The notes below the pieces were generated by a model that saw only the letters and a program-made list of their open reading frames with translations, was not told the DNA's origin and ran no database searches. Positions 25,693 through 37,507 of a DNA stretch of 64,000 nucleotides are shown here, in pieces. Position 1 is the stretch's first letter. Each line of letters starts with the position of its first letter. Source of the stretch: Benincasa hispida (lineage: Eukaryota; Streptophyta; Magnoliopsida; Cucurbitales; Cucurbitaceae); assembly GCF_009727055.1 (NCBI RefSeq), contig NC_052351.1, positions 60,593,744 to 60,657,743 on the forward strand. Reading direction: 5' to 3'. The position numbers were made by a program, and so were the translations under genes.

Positions 25693-26615
25693 ATGAATTC
25701 AACAACTCTTAATATGTTCGCTATCGACAAATTAATCAGCGATAAAATTAATCACATGGAAAAACACAATACAATTCTGATCATCGATGACTTACGATTT
25801 GTCTTGGTAAAGGAATGTCCTCCAGTCCCAACTCAAAATGCCACTCGAAACGTGCAGAGGCACACAAGCGCTAGGTACAGGCAAATGAAAAAGCCCGAGC
25901 TATCTTGGCAAGACTTTCTGAAGTCTTGGTCAAGAAGCATGAGCCCATGCTTACTACCCGTGAGATCATGGAGTCCCTGCGGGGAATATTCAGACAATCG
26001 TCCACTCGATTCAGGCATGATGCTCTTAAATTCATCTTCAATACTCACATGAAAGAAGGGGCCTCTGTTCGAGAACACGTTCTAAACAGGATGATCCACT
26101 TTAATGTGGCTGAGATGAATGGGTCTGTCATTGATGAGGCCAATCAAGTTAGCTTCATCTTGAAACTTTACCTGAAAGTTTCTTACAGTTCTGTAGCAAC
26201 GTTGTTATCAACAGGATTGACTACAACCTAACCACCTTGCTCAACGAGCTACAAGCTTTCCAATCCTTGATGAAAGTCAAGACACAAAAAGGTGAGGAAA
26301 ATGTTGCCTTGTCCTCCAAAAAGTTCTTCAGAGGTTTGACCTCTGGATTTAAGTCTATGACTTCTTCTTTCGATACTAAAAAGTGGAAGAAGAAGAAAGA
26401 TGGAAAGGGGAAAGCTAACCCACCAACTGCTGCTTAAAAGAGCAAGAAGGTCAAGGGTGCAAAGGGAATATGTTTCCATTGTAACCAGGAGGGATATTGG
26501 AGAAGGAATTATCCAAAGTACTTAGCGGAAAAGAAGAAGACCAAGCAAGGTAAACGTGATTTACTTGTATTTAAGACTTGCTTAGTGGAGAATGATGATT
26601 CGACCTAGATAATAG
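25693..26615 (+). pseudogene. Element C gag pseudogene
   Basis: The start codon is kept: MNSTTLNMFAIDKLISDK, then NTILIIDDLRFVLVKECPPVP. The frame shifts near 25850, and the capsid continues in the frame of 25905-26231 with MKEGASVREHVLNRM and VIDEANQVSFIL. A further shift leads to LNELQAFQSLMKVK at 26237 and the lysine-rich tract. The zinc knuckle CFHC keeps its first two cysteines, but the histidine and last cysteine positions both read as tyrosine. It is a frameshifted, inactive copy of the copia capsid protein. Confidence 0.85.
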
Positions 26616-27427
26616 ATTCATGTGCCACTAACCACGTTTGTTCTTCATCTTAGGGAATTGATTCTTGGCGGCAGCTAGCACCTGGTGAGATGGCAATGCA
26701 TGTAGGAACTTGGCACATTGTCTCTACGAGGGTAGAAGGGGGACTCCAGCTTACTTTACAGAAAAATTGTATTTTGTTGGAAAATGTATATATAGTTCCT
26801 GACTTGAAAAGGAACTTAATTTATGCAAAGTGTTTAATCGAACAACTTTACTCTGTATATTTTCCTTTGAATGAAACATTTATTTCTAAGAATGGTATAG
26901 AACTTTGTTATGCTAAGTTAGAAGATAATCTTTATGTGCTAAGACCGTTAACAACTAAAGCTCTCCTAAATACTGAACTGTTTAAAACTGCGGTAACTCA
27001 GAATAAAAGACAAAAAAATTCTCGGAAAGAAAATGTCCATCTTTGGCACCTAAGATTAGGACACATGAATCTCAATAGGATTGAGAGACTAGTTAAGAAT
27101 GGATTTCTAAGCGAGTTAGAAAAAAAAAATCTTTACTTGTATATAAGTCATGCCATTAAGGTAAAATGACTAAAAGATCTTAACTGGAAAAGGTCACAGT
27201 GCCAAATAACCCTTAGAGTTTGTACATTCAGACTTTTGTGGTTCGATGCATGTTAAGACAAGAGGAGGGTTTGAATATTTCATCACTTTTACTGATGATT
27301 ACTCAAGATATGGGTATATTTATTTAATGAAACATAAGTCTGAAGTCATTGAAAAGTTTAAGGAGTACAAGGCTGAAGTTGAAAATGCATTAAATAAAAT
27401 AAGTGAAACATTTTGATCTAATCGAGG
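26590..27427 (+). pseudogene. Element C protease-integrase, left of hAT insertion
   Basis: The protease motif near 26618 reads Asp-Ser-Cys, so the conserved glycine is lost. The frame 26690-27169 gives the pre-integrase region with NVHLWHLRLGHMNLN. The two histidines are kept but the CESC pair has mutated (YISH). The core follows out of frame, with the second catalytic Asp in the DDYSRYGYIYLM stretch near 27290-27330. The coding region is cut at 27427 by the hAT-like element and resumes at 28787. Confidence 0.85.
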
Positions 27428-28778
27428 TAGGGGTGTACATAGTTCGGGTTGGGCCGGGTTGGAAGATTTTTGTGGACCAACACAAAAATTCGGGTTGGCT
27501 AATAATGAACCCTATTAGTTCATTTTTGGAGAGTCAACCCAACCCAACACAACCCAAAATTTTTGGGTTGGGCCGAGTTGGGTCACCGGTTCTATTTTTT
27601 TTTAAAAAAAAAAAGTAATTAATTTTTTTTTCGTTACTTCCTTAATCATTCTCTTCTCATTCTCTATTGAAGGATTTGATTTTTGTGGATCAATAAACCT
27701 TCATATTTAAAAAGTGAACTAGTTATAAATATATTATATCACGATTAAACAGATGGCGTGAAGCTTGTAATTAAGGCTATATAACGTTTTGCATACATAA
27801 GTATCTGATTTGAAATGGTAATCCCACTTATTAAGGTTATGTAATACATAAGTAATTAAGGTTATATAAGTAATTAAGGTTATGTAATCCCACTTATTAT
27901 ATGTCAGTAAATATTAGAGATTCCACCGCCATGGGGAGGGCACAATTTTTTTATAGAACAATATCAGAGATTGCAGTATTTATATATCTATGAAATTCCA
28001 ATATAGAATGGATTTGAGATTCCTACATAAGCACTAGAATAACAGATGTCCAGGTCCATTGACATCAAATTTCCGACAAGAGGCTTTGAGTTATTTCATA
28101 AAACTTGACACTCAAACATGAAAAGGGTATCTCAATAGAAAGCCATTCAACCCATCTAAGTGTGAAAAGAAAGAGAACAAAAGCTCCTGTTATAAAAGTA
28201 GAATTTGCAGTTATTTTGTGTGGCTAGAGTCTCTATGTTATCTATTTATTTTATTGAAGAAAATACCCCTAATGATGAGTCGTTTTGAAGCTTGGAGCAA
28301 AAGACGAGGTGAGACAGAGACCAGATCTGATCTGACGAAGCAGAGACGTGAGGCGTGGGAGTCGACTGGCGATGGCGAGGGGAGCAGTGAGAGGAGCGGC
28401 CTACGGCGATTCGATCAACAGTCGATGGCGAGGGAGCGATGCGGCGAGGGTTTCAACTTGGCAGACTCTGCATTGCGTTGCGATCGGCAGTCAAGGGTTT
28501 CAATTCTGTTTTTTTAAAATATATATATATATATATAATAAAAAAGAAAAAATTACGCAGTTCGTACGCACGCGACCCTGAAAAAATTTACTCCGCGTTT
28601 TAACTTTCATTTCATTATTACCCTGAAATGGGGTAACCCGAAACCTGACCCGAATTTAATATTTTTTAACATTTTTAACCCAACCCAACCCGAAATAAAA
28701 TCTAACCCAACCCAACCCTTGCGATTTGGGTTAGGTAGTCCGGGTTAGTGGGGTTACTAGATTTTTTGAACACTGCTA
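27428..28778. mobile_element. Nonautonomous hAT-like DNA transposon, copy 2
   Basis: The 1351-bp insertion has ends TAGGGGTGTACA and TGAACACTGCTA (imperfect inverted repeat) and a perfect 8-bp target duplication AATCGAGG (27420-27427 and 28779-28786). Subterminal GGGTTGGG and CCCAACCC arrays match copies 1 and 3. It splits the integrase core of element C between the second aspartate and the glutamate. No transposase is encoded. Positions 28260-28500 are unusually GC-rich compared with the rest of the element and may be captured host sequence. Confidence 0.88.
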
Positions 28779-28786
28779 AATCGAGG

Positions 28787-29460
28787 TGGAGAGTATATGG
28801 ATTTGAAATTCCAAGACTATTTGATAAAACATAGAATTGTATCCCAACTCTCAACACTTGGTACACCTCAGCAGAATGGTATATCAGAGAGAAGAAATCG
28901 AACCTTGTTGAACATGGTTTGGTCTATGATGTGTTATGCTTCCTTACCTGACTCGTTTTGGGGATATGCAGTGCAGACTGCAACTTACATTTTGAACTGT
29001 GTTCCATTCAAAAGTGATACTGGGACACCTTTGGAGTTATGGAATGGTCGTAAAGATAGTTTAGCCATTTCAGGATCTGGAGTTGTCCAACACATGTGCT
29101 TGAGGTAAATCCTAAGAAATTGGAACCTCGTTAAAAATTGTGTCTATTTGTAGATTACCCCAAAGGAACGAGAGATGGTTACTTCTACGATCCTAAAGAT
29201 AATAAAGTGTTTGTGTCGACAAACGCTACTTTTTTAGAAGATGACCACATAAGGGAGCATAAGCCCCGCAGTAAGATAGTGTTAAATGAATTTTCCAGTG
29301 AAACTACAGAACCTTCAACAAGAGTTTTTGAAGAGTCCAATACCTCAACAAGAGTTGTTGAAGTTGGATCATCTAATAGGTTACATCCACCTCAAACATT
29401 GAGGGAGCTTCAACGAATGGGAAGGTTGCGAACCTGCCTATTCGTTATATGGGTTTAACA
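28787..29460 (+). pseudogene. Element C integrase, right of hAT insertion
   Basis: The frame 28797-29108 starts right after the insertion and carries the integrase glutamate block GTPQQNGISERRNRT. FWGYAVQTATYILNCVPF follows, and then a frameshift. The frame 29138-29458 continues with CLFVDYPKGTRDGYFYDP and STNATFLEDDHIREHKPRSK. The two halves of the core are intact enough that the hAT insertion clearly came after this copia copy was in place. Confidence 0.85.
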
Positions 29461-29466
29461 TAAACC

Positions 29467-30360
29467 CTAACTGTCGTAGTTGACGGTGATGTTAAGGATC
29501 CATTGTCTTACAAGAAGGCAATGGAGGATATTGACAAAGACGAGTGGATCAAAGCTATGGATCTTGAGATGGAGTCTATGTACTTCAATTCTGTTTGGGA
29601 TTTTGTAGATCAATTTGATGAGGTCAAACCTATAGGTTGCAAATGGATCTACAAAAGAAAACGGGGTGTTGATGGGAAGGTGCAAACGTTCAAGGCTAGA
29701 CTAGTAGCAAAGGGTTATACCTAAGTTGAGGGAGTTAACTATGAGGAGACATTCTCACCTATTTCCATGTTGAAGTCTATCCAGATACTCCTATCAATTG
29801 TCTCATATTATGACTATGAGATTTCGCAAATGGATGTCAAGACTGCTTTTCTGAATGACAATCTTGAAGAGACCATATATATGGAGCAACCTGAGAGATT
29901 CATTACTCAAAGTCAAGAGCAAAAAATTTACAAGCTTAATCGGTCCATTTATGAATTGAAACAAGCTTCTCGATCTTGGAATATAAGATTTGATACTGCA
30001 ATCAAATCTTATAGCTTTGGTCAGAATGTTGACGAGCCTTGTGTTTACAAGAAAATCATCAATAGTTCAGTAGCTTTTCTTGTGTTGTATGTAGATGATA
30101 TCCTACTCATTGGGAATGGTGTAGGTCTACTGACTGAAATTAAAAATTGGCTAGCGACCCAATTTCAAATGAAAGATTTGGGAGAGGCATAGTTTGCTCT
30201 GGGCATTCATATCTTTAAGGGTTGAAAAAACAAAAAAGTTGGCCCTGTCTCAGGCATCATACATTGACAAGATGCTTATTAAGTTTCCGATTCAAAACTC
30301 CAAGAGAGGTTTGCTCCCTTTCAGGCATAAAGTTATTTGTCTAAGAAACAGTATCCTAAG
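29467..30360 (+). pseudogene. Element C reverse transcriptase, truncated by element D
   Basis: This is the best-preserved RT in the window. The frame 29503-29724 has DKDEWIKAMDLEMESMYFNS and KWIYKRKRGVDGK, ending at one stop. The frame 29767-30192 carries EISQMDVKTAFLNDN with the first catalytic Asp, the YELKQASRSWNIRFD box and LYVDDILLIGNG with the paired active-site aspartates. It then reads ATQFQMKDLGEA and stops. A further frame to 30397 reaches LALSQASYIDKMLIKF. Coding stops abruptly at 30360, where the LTR of element D begins. Confidence 0.88.
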
Positions 30361-32491
30361 TGTTGGGGTTGATGCCCTAAAGTCTTGTGTCCTATAGTTT
30401 GTAAACAGTTTGTACGAATGCTTGTGATATATAATATATGATATTTTACTTCACGTCTTGATTTTGCTCAGTTGTTTGCTTTATTTTCATTACCACAAAC
30501 CAATAAACCTAAAATCCCTGGTTATCTGTATGTAACTTAAGCATGTATGTGGTGACATACAAGTGGATCATGTCTTAAGTGATAACCAAAATGTTCTGTA
30601 GTATATAGATATAGGAGGGAAATCTTATCCTTGTAATGCTACGGATGCGACCCGCTTTGTGGAATGGTCACAAGTGTTGTGACTTGTCATAGATGGTTTG
30701 ATCTTGATCATTCGTGTAGGAGACATGCGAGCGGGGGTGTCCTATACAAAGATTTTGTATAAGACCTGACAACGAAGTGTTAACGTCTCCTTATATAACA
30801 CCGTTCATGACAGAGACTTCACTTCCATAGGATGACCATAGATAACATGACCTCAATCCTGAGTGAGTTGGGAACTCCTGCCATTGAGGGCGATTCTTTG
30901 ATTTGTATGGGTGTAAGTGGCCAGGTCGTCGGCTCAAACCTACCATTTTAGGAATTCGTCTGACTTGGGAGCTGGGAACTCAGCTACACAAGATGATATT
31001 TACTCCTTCCCCGAAGCAGGGGCAAGTAGATAGATAGCACCCTTAAGGGTTGAGTCTAGGGCTTGAACGATGTGGCGCCACACATCTTCTCTTGGCCCAA
31101 GAGGTGTTCCACACATAGTTCGATTATGTTGTATTGTTCATTAGAGGAATCAATGGTACTTAAGGAGTGAGATGTAACTACAGGGGCAAAACGGTAAATT
31201 GGCCCGGCTGTACTTACGAGCATCTGTAAAGGGTCATCGTACTCATGATTGGTTATATCCGATGGACACAGAAATGTATCTGTGGTAAGAAGAGTTCGAC
31301 TATTGGTCTTTAGTGGAATGTCTGGCAATTAATGGATGGTGGATCTTGTGGCTAAAGAGTTTAGTCAGCTATTCACATACCGTTGGAGCTTCGAGCCACA
31401 GGTCCATAAGGTCCCCTAGGTAGTTTGGATAAAGTCGAGAATCAGTTTTTGGGTCAGTTTGAAATGTTCAAATTGACAAGAGGGAGTTCGATATATATGA
31501 TATAATTGAACTAGTTAATTTATATATGATATTATGACTAAATGTATGAGATACATTATTGAAGGAAATTAGATATAAATATGATTTGTATCAAAGTTAG
31601 CGGAGAAATTACTATAGTAGATATATGATATCAAACTATAGGTTAAAGAATATAATATGATTATATTCATTTATTAATTAATTAGTCGGTTATGTTGATA
31701 ATTGACCAGGAATTTCTCCTCAATCGTGCGAAAGTGGGAAGATTGATTTCGGTTATTGTAACTGAAGAATAAAATAAAAATGGTTTTCATTTTTGCAAAG
31801 AGTTCGAAAAAATCGCTCATGTGTGGAAACATCACGATCGCTTAGTTGAGAGTCCTATACAATAGCACCTTATTCACCTTAAACGATCGCACACTCGTGC
31901 ACTAAACGATCGCAAGCGTTTTATAAATGATCGTTTAGCTTTTCTAAATGATTGCTTAGCACGCTGAGTTTTCTAAACAATCACTTACTCTTTACTAAAC
32001 GACCGCTTAATAAAACCTACATGATCGTGTACCTTTCTCTAAGCGACAAGCACCCGTTATATGATAGCTCTCTCCCACTTGCTTATCGTTCTACACGATC
32101 GTCCTTTCTTCCTTCCTCTACCAATTCCATCAAAGTTCACTCTTTAGATTCTCACTCCGAGAATACCAAGGGCTTCAAGTGGTGGTGTCGTCCCTAGTTG
32201 CTGCTTGTTTGTGCACTGCCATTCGTGTAGACGATCGTCGTACTGCTAGGCGACTATTTGCTGGGCGATAAAGACCGTAGAGGGTTTGCTTCCACTGGAT
32301 TGAGTTCGACTGAAGATAGTCTTCAACTGGTACGTTTACTCAATCTATTGTTATTGAATTGTTAAAGCATGCCTATAATTAGTGTTAAAATGCATATCTG
32401 TTTGTTAGAATGTGTATGTGGTAATTCAGTCACAATGAAATAGAAAAGATCCAAACGCACTCATGGATAGTCTTGTTTAAGAGTTCCTTCA
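30361..32491 (+). mobile_element. Element D, 5' LTR
   Basis: The 2131-bp LTR runs from TGTTGGGG to GAGTTCCTTCA and belongs to a different subfamily from A, B and C. Its closest relative here is the solo LTR at 43668-45903. Both carry many copies of an AAACGATCG-like motif (31820-32110 here). It inserted in the RT/RNase H junction of element C after CCTAAG. The opposite end of D is missing, so no target duplication can be tested. Confidence 0.85.
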
Positions 32492-32493
32492 AT

Positions 32494-32505
32494 TGGTATC
32501 AGAGT
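32494..32505 (+). promoter_or_regulatory. Element D primer-binding site
   Basis: TGGTATCAGAGT lies two bases after the LTR and is complementary to initiator tRNA-Met, with one change from the element C site at the last base. Confidence 0.85.
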
Positions 32506-33802
32506 CAGGTTCTGATATTCCAATTTCATTGATGCAACAAATTGCATATACATTCGTGGTGGGTGCATATCTACTCTCTATTTAATGGTTAAATTGTTTA
32601 GTGGATGTGCGGATTAACCGAGTTTTCTGGGATTTTACCTTGGTCTGGTTTAATTCTTTTGCATTTTCGGTTAATTGTAAAGGCCCCTGCATTTTTTGCC
32701 ATAATTAATTGTTATCGAGTCTATAATTCAAAGTCAGTTTGAGCCTTGAGTCGTTCGTGAAGAAGTTCGGAGCAAGGGTTGCTGTTCTTTGAGGAAAAAG
32801 ACGATCAAGGGTTGATCGGGTCTTGTAGACAATGGGGTAAGCGATCACTGAGTATCGGATGCTCGAGTATCGTTTAACGCACACGCGCACTAGACGATCG
32901 TTTAGCTCAGCAAGCTTCATCGCTTAGTAACTGATTAAAGGATCGCGAAGTAACGCACGGTAAATCATTTACCTTTCGCCGCGTTAAGTGATTGCCTAGA
33001 CAATCAGGCTTCGCAGCCTCATTGTCATCTAAGCGATTGTTTAGCTTTTGTGCTATTGTCTAGTGTGCGCTAAGCGATCATTTACCTGCGGCGTTTACTA
33101 AACAATGGAGTTCTCCTGGCGGTTCAAGAATCAGTTCGCCTGTGAACCAGTTTGCTCGATGGAAAATGTAATAGATAGAGTTATTTCATTCTGATTTTGT
33201 AAAGGTTCATCCCGGTCCATTAATCCTTGTTTTATTACATGAGATGTATGGTTATTTATATGTCGTATGGTATGCACATATAGTAAATCCCACCTTAGGT
33301 TATGCATTGGTCATGTATCATCTCTTTATTGTAATTATTATAATTTAGAGAAGCATGATTTAATTATGTAAGAGCATACTCATGCATCATATAATATAAG
33401 AGTTATATTTATGCATGCATAAAAAGCATTAACATGTATCATCTTTATATTATAATTGTTATAGTATAAGGGTGTATGGAAAGCATGTTTGCTTGGTTAT
33501 TACTTGCATATAAAAGTTATGTATAGTAATGATCGGACATTGCATGAAGCATGACACATAGGTTTCTTTATAAGCATTATAAACATCTAGTTGTGCGCGG
33601 CGTTTTTTAGTTGTTTCTTTTTAATGGTTAAAGAGAAATTAGAACTAAAAGCAATAAGAAAGACATGCATGCTCACTTAGGCTTAATTCATAGTTTTAAA
33701 ATGTTTAAAACGTGAATGACATAGACCTAAGATCACGGTTCTAATATGATTAGCAACCATTAGACTTTAATCTTTTAATAAGTTTGAAATGTTTAAATTG
33801 AC
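32506..33802 (+). mobile_element. Element D leader, truncated
   Basis: This leader has the ATGCATCAT blocks at 33360-33420 and the GTTTATTACATGAGATGTATGG stretch equivalent to 24070. It carries further AACGATCG-like motifs at 32810-33110. It stops within 33797-33806 and is fused directly to the RNase H tail of a copia pol. All of D gag and pol and its 3' LTR are absent. Confidence 0.75.
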
Positions 33803-33978
33803 ATAGAGCAGAACTATCATCCCATTTGAGAGATTGTGCATCGAGAGGACGTGATCCTTATGCAGATAGCTTCGACGCACAATGTTGCTGATCTATTTAT
33901 AAAGGCCCTCACAGCTAAGATGTTTGACAGTCACCTGCAGAGTATAGGTCTACAGGACATGTCACATCTAGTCTAGGG
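33803..33978 (+). pseudogene. RNase H tail fragment (element C)
   Basis: The segment aligns with the last ~170 bases of element B RNase H (20150-20325). It includes the NYHPI-x-EIVHREDVI and HNVADLFIKALTAK stretches and ends just before CAAGTGGGAGAT. Because it leads straight to the C 3' LTR it most likely belongs to C. About 540 bp between 30360 and here, judged against element B, are lost. Confidence 0.8.
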
Positions 33979-34086
33979 CAAGTGGGAGATTTTGTACTGG
34001 GTGCGTATTATGCCCTAGTTTCTTGTTTTCCGTACTTTTGTATTAGTATGACTTTTATGATGTACACTCACCCCACTAGCTTTAGA

Positions 34087-34099
34087 ACAAGTGGGAGAT
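34087..34099 (+). promoter_or_regulatory. Element C polypurine tract
   Basis: ACAAGTGGGAGAT lies immediately before TGTTGGGG of the 3' LTR, as in element B. Confidence 0.75.
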
Positions 34100-35822
34100 T
34101 GTTGGGGTTGATGTCCTAAATCTTGTGGGTTTTGTAGTTTGTAATTGTATTGTACAAACGGTTTATTTATTTAATAAAATCTGAGGTATTTTATTCGAAA
34201 TTTAGTAGCATTAACCTACAAAACCAATAAACAAACATCCAAGTTATCATCTATAGCTTAAACATGTATGTAGAGACATACAGGTGGATTGCGTTTAAGT
34301 GATAACTTGAACGGTCTGTAGTAGATGGATAAGTTTAGGTACCTTATCTTGGTGATACTACGATTACGATCTTCTTTATAGATGTAATAGCTGTTGTAAA
34401 CTTCTAAAATAATCTGATCTCGATCATTCATATAGAGATATGTGAATAAGAGTTTTCTATACAAAATGGTTTGTATAAGACCGGACCATAAAATAAATAG
34501 TCTCATTATATAACACCGTTAATAGTAGAGAATTACACTTCACCAAGATGACCATAGGTGACATGACCTTAATCCTGAATGAATTGTGAACTCCTGCCTA
34601 TGAATGTGGTCCTTTGATTTTCATGGGTGAGAGTAGCCAGTTCAACGACTCAATATGCTTACCATTTTGGGGATTCATCTAATTGGGGAGCTGGGAACAT
34701 AGCTATACAAGACGGAATTCACTCATTCCCTATTGTTGGGGTAAGTAGATAAATTGTTTCCTTAAAAGCTTATTCTAGGGCTTGAACAATGTGGCGCCAC
34801 GCCCTCTCTTAGCCCAAGAGGGGTTTAGTTATAGTTGGACTATGACTTATTGTTCATTAGAGAGATCAGTGGTACTTAAGAAGTAAGATGTAACTATAGG
34901 GGCAAAATGGTAATTTTGGCCCAGTTGTATTTATGAGCAATTTACGAAGGGTCATCACTCTGCTGGCTCATGATATCCAACAGACACAAAAATATATCTG
35001 TAGTGCAAAGAGTGCAGTTGTCGGTCTTTAGTGAAGTGACCGATAATTAATTAAAGTTGGGTAATTTAATTAAATGAGTTTAATTAAATATGAATTGGAT
35101 TCATATAATTGTATTTAATATAAATGTGATTTATATTAGATGCTATAGATTATTGAGAGGATTCCAAACTATATGGTTATATTATATTTGATAAAATATA
35201 AATTATAGGTTATATGCTATATTCGATATAACATATAGTATAATGTATAATATATGATAAGTTGGTTATCATATATTATATTGAATTGAATTGAATTGAA
35301 TTTTGAATTAAATTAAATGAGGAAGTTATGAAAATAACTCCCCCTATTTTCTCTCATTAACAATCGTGGGAGTGGGATGCAGTTCATCTTCTTCCCAATA
35401 AAACGCAGAGCGTCTATGAGTTTTTTTTCCTCTAACGTACAATTTCCCAAAAACTTCTTCCTCTCAAATTCTTTTCCCTCTCCCAAAAGTTTTTCAGAGA
35501 AGCCCTCAACTCTCTCTGTAATTCTCAACCCCTAAGGAGAATATAGAAGGTTCTTTTGTGGTGGTGGCCAATTTTGGGTGCTGTTATTTTTGTTCGTGAC
35601 TCAGGGAGATACTAAGTGTTCGTGGCCGGACGAGAAGGAATTTTGTGAATAATAGGTTCTTCAAAAGGTTAGTAATCTAAAGCCCAAATTCCTTCTTTCT
35701 ATTTATTTTAGCATGCTGTAAAATTTGGTTTTAGAATGCATACTTAGGATTCTATATTTTCAAGATTATGTGAAATTGAAAATTTGTATCCTCACTTCCG
35801 CATTGGACCTCACAATTCTTCA
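34100..35822 (+). mobile_element. Element C, 3' LTR
   Basis: The 1723-bp LTR pairs with 1319-2306 plus 22431-23417. It lacks about 230 bp around 35090, where the GAGTTTAATTAA word joins directly to ATATGAATTGG, so the GGAGCTTCAA region is deleted. It ends CACAATTCTTCA at 35822. The right flank ATTATGACC shows no clear match with the left flank of element C. Confidence 0.85.
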
Positions 35823-37080
35823 ATTATGACCCTGGAATGATTATAAATAAATAGGTGAATCTAGAGATGGATCCCAAATATTTGTTCAAAGATTTAGTTT
35901 AAACCTTGGCAAAAATATTAAAATGAGTAAAAAAAAAATTAATTCTTTTTTGTTTTTGACAATATATGAGATAATGGAGATCGAATCTAAGATTTCGAGA
36001 TTAATTTCAAACCTAAGATTTCGAGATTAATTTTAAATACCAATTAAGCTATGCTCATGTTGACAAAGAAAAAAATTAATTACAAAATTCATCGACTTTT
36101 AATTTTGTATTTTATAGATTATTGAACTTTAAAAATATTTGATAAGCTTCTAAACGTTCGATTTCATATTTAACAGTGAAAAAAAAAATTAATTATAAGA
36201 ATTTTATATTTAAGACCTAGTACGATGAAATTAAAAGTTTAGAAAGAAAATTAAAACACCATACTATAATAATATAACAAATTATAAATATGAGAGATCA
36301 ATCTTCCGACCACATTTTTTAAAGTAAGCTCACTTTGGCAAATAAAACTTCACTTAGAGTATTTATTACTTAAAATATGATAACTTACTGAAGTTAGATT
36401 ATGTACTTCTATATCGATTTTTTTTCAAAGGATTTTATATATAGATTTTTTGCAAGAATTTAATTTCAGATAATATCTGAAAATTGATATTTTCATATAC
36501 AAAATATGGCAATTAAATAATTTCATCATGATTCCAAGACTTCCAATTTTTTAGTTTCTAAAATTTTAAAGTTATTTCAGCCTTTTATCACTAATTTTGC
36601 ATTAATCATTCAGAAAAATTTAATCCAACTGCATACAAAATACTTATTTGCAAAGAAACATCAATACATCAAATGTCTTTGTCTGTTAGGTTTCAGTTAA
36701 ATTGAAAACAAATAAAAATAAAAATAAAAATAAATTATTTGTCCATTTAAACAAGAAAAAAGAAAATCTGAAATTTAGAATTATGAACACAATGACCAGG
36801 AAAGAGACTAAATAATTAATATAGAAAAGACAGTAAGTATAAATAAGAGAGTTTAATTTAAAACAATTGATTATGATTGGAGGTTCTGGAACCAACAAAG
36901 TCAGTATATAATTAGCTGAGTAAATCAGTTTTACTTAACACTATCCCCTAACTAACTGCTGTATTCAATTGTATTGCATATAATCAAAACTCAAAGACTG
37001 GTTGTACAATGGAGCCTGCAAGAACACCAAAACTAAGTCAACACAAAGTATTTGCAAAAATTGAAGGCAGAATAATAATC
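35823..37080. other. AT-rich spacer with one tRNA-like module
   Basis: No gene is recognised. On the minus strand near 36062-35960 the sequence reads TAGCTTAATTGG followed ~60 bases later by a GATTCGATCTCC-like stretch, resembling polymerase III A and B boxes of a tRNA-derived SINE. The intervening AAATCTTAG block is duplicated. A run of (AAAAT)n is at 36712-36732. The frame 36686-36898 is low-complexity chance. Confidence 0.5.
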
Positions 37081-37089
37081 AAATGAGGT

Positions 37090-37495
37090 TTGTATAAACA
37101 AGGTTTGGAGTATACATGATTGTAGTTTTCTTTACGACGTCTCGGCTTAGAAGAGAGAAAATAGTTGACATTTCTCTACTAAGGACGTTGAACAAGGAAA
37201 GGGTAGAGGCGACAATCTTAACGAATCGACCGTGAAAGAGAAAATATAGTTGTAAGTTAGGTTTACAAAATTTTTTATTTCGGTTTTTAGAAAAAAAAAT
37301 CAACAAAAGTTTGAATGGACATGATTGTAGCTTCCATTCAAGACATCTCAAGTTAGAAGATAAAGAAACAATTGATATATCTCCACTAATGATGTAGAAT
37401 AAGCAAACGGGTAGAAGGTAACACTAATAAACTAACCGTGAAAAAGATAAAACAGTTGGAAGATAGGTTTCCAGACAAATTTCTGTGTATGAAAG
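37090..37495. repeat. Tandem direct duplication, ~195-bp unit, diverged
   Basis: Two successive copies (about 37100-37285 and 37312-37490) share ACATGATTGTAG, a GACATCTC/GACGTCTC block and TTAGAAGA. They also share ACCGTGAAA near their ends and AAGATAGGTTT/TAAGTTAGGTTT. They are separated by an A-rich link. No coding frame is conserved between copies. Confidence 0.7.
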
Positions 37496-37507
37496 GGCAA
37501 CAATGAT

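Noticed and set aside
7009..30397. Functional retrotransposon polyprotein genes
   Set aside because: Every copy carries stops, frameshifts, lost motifs or insertions; all are annotated as pseudogenes.
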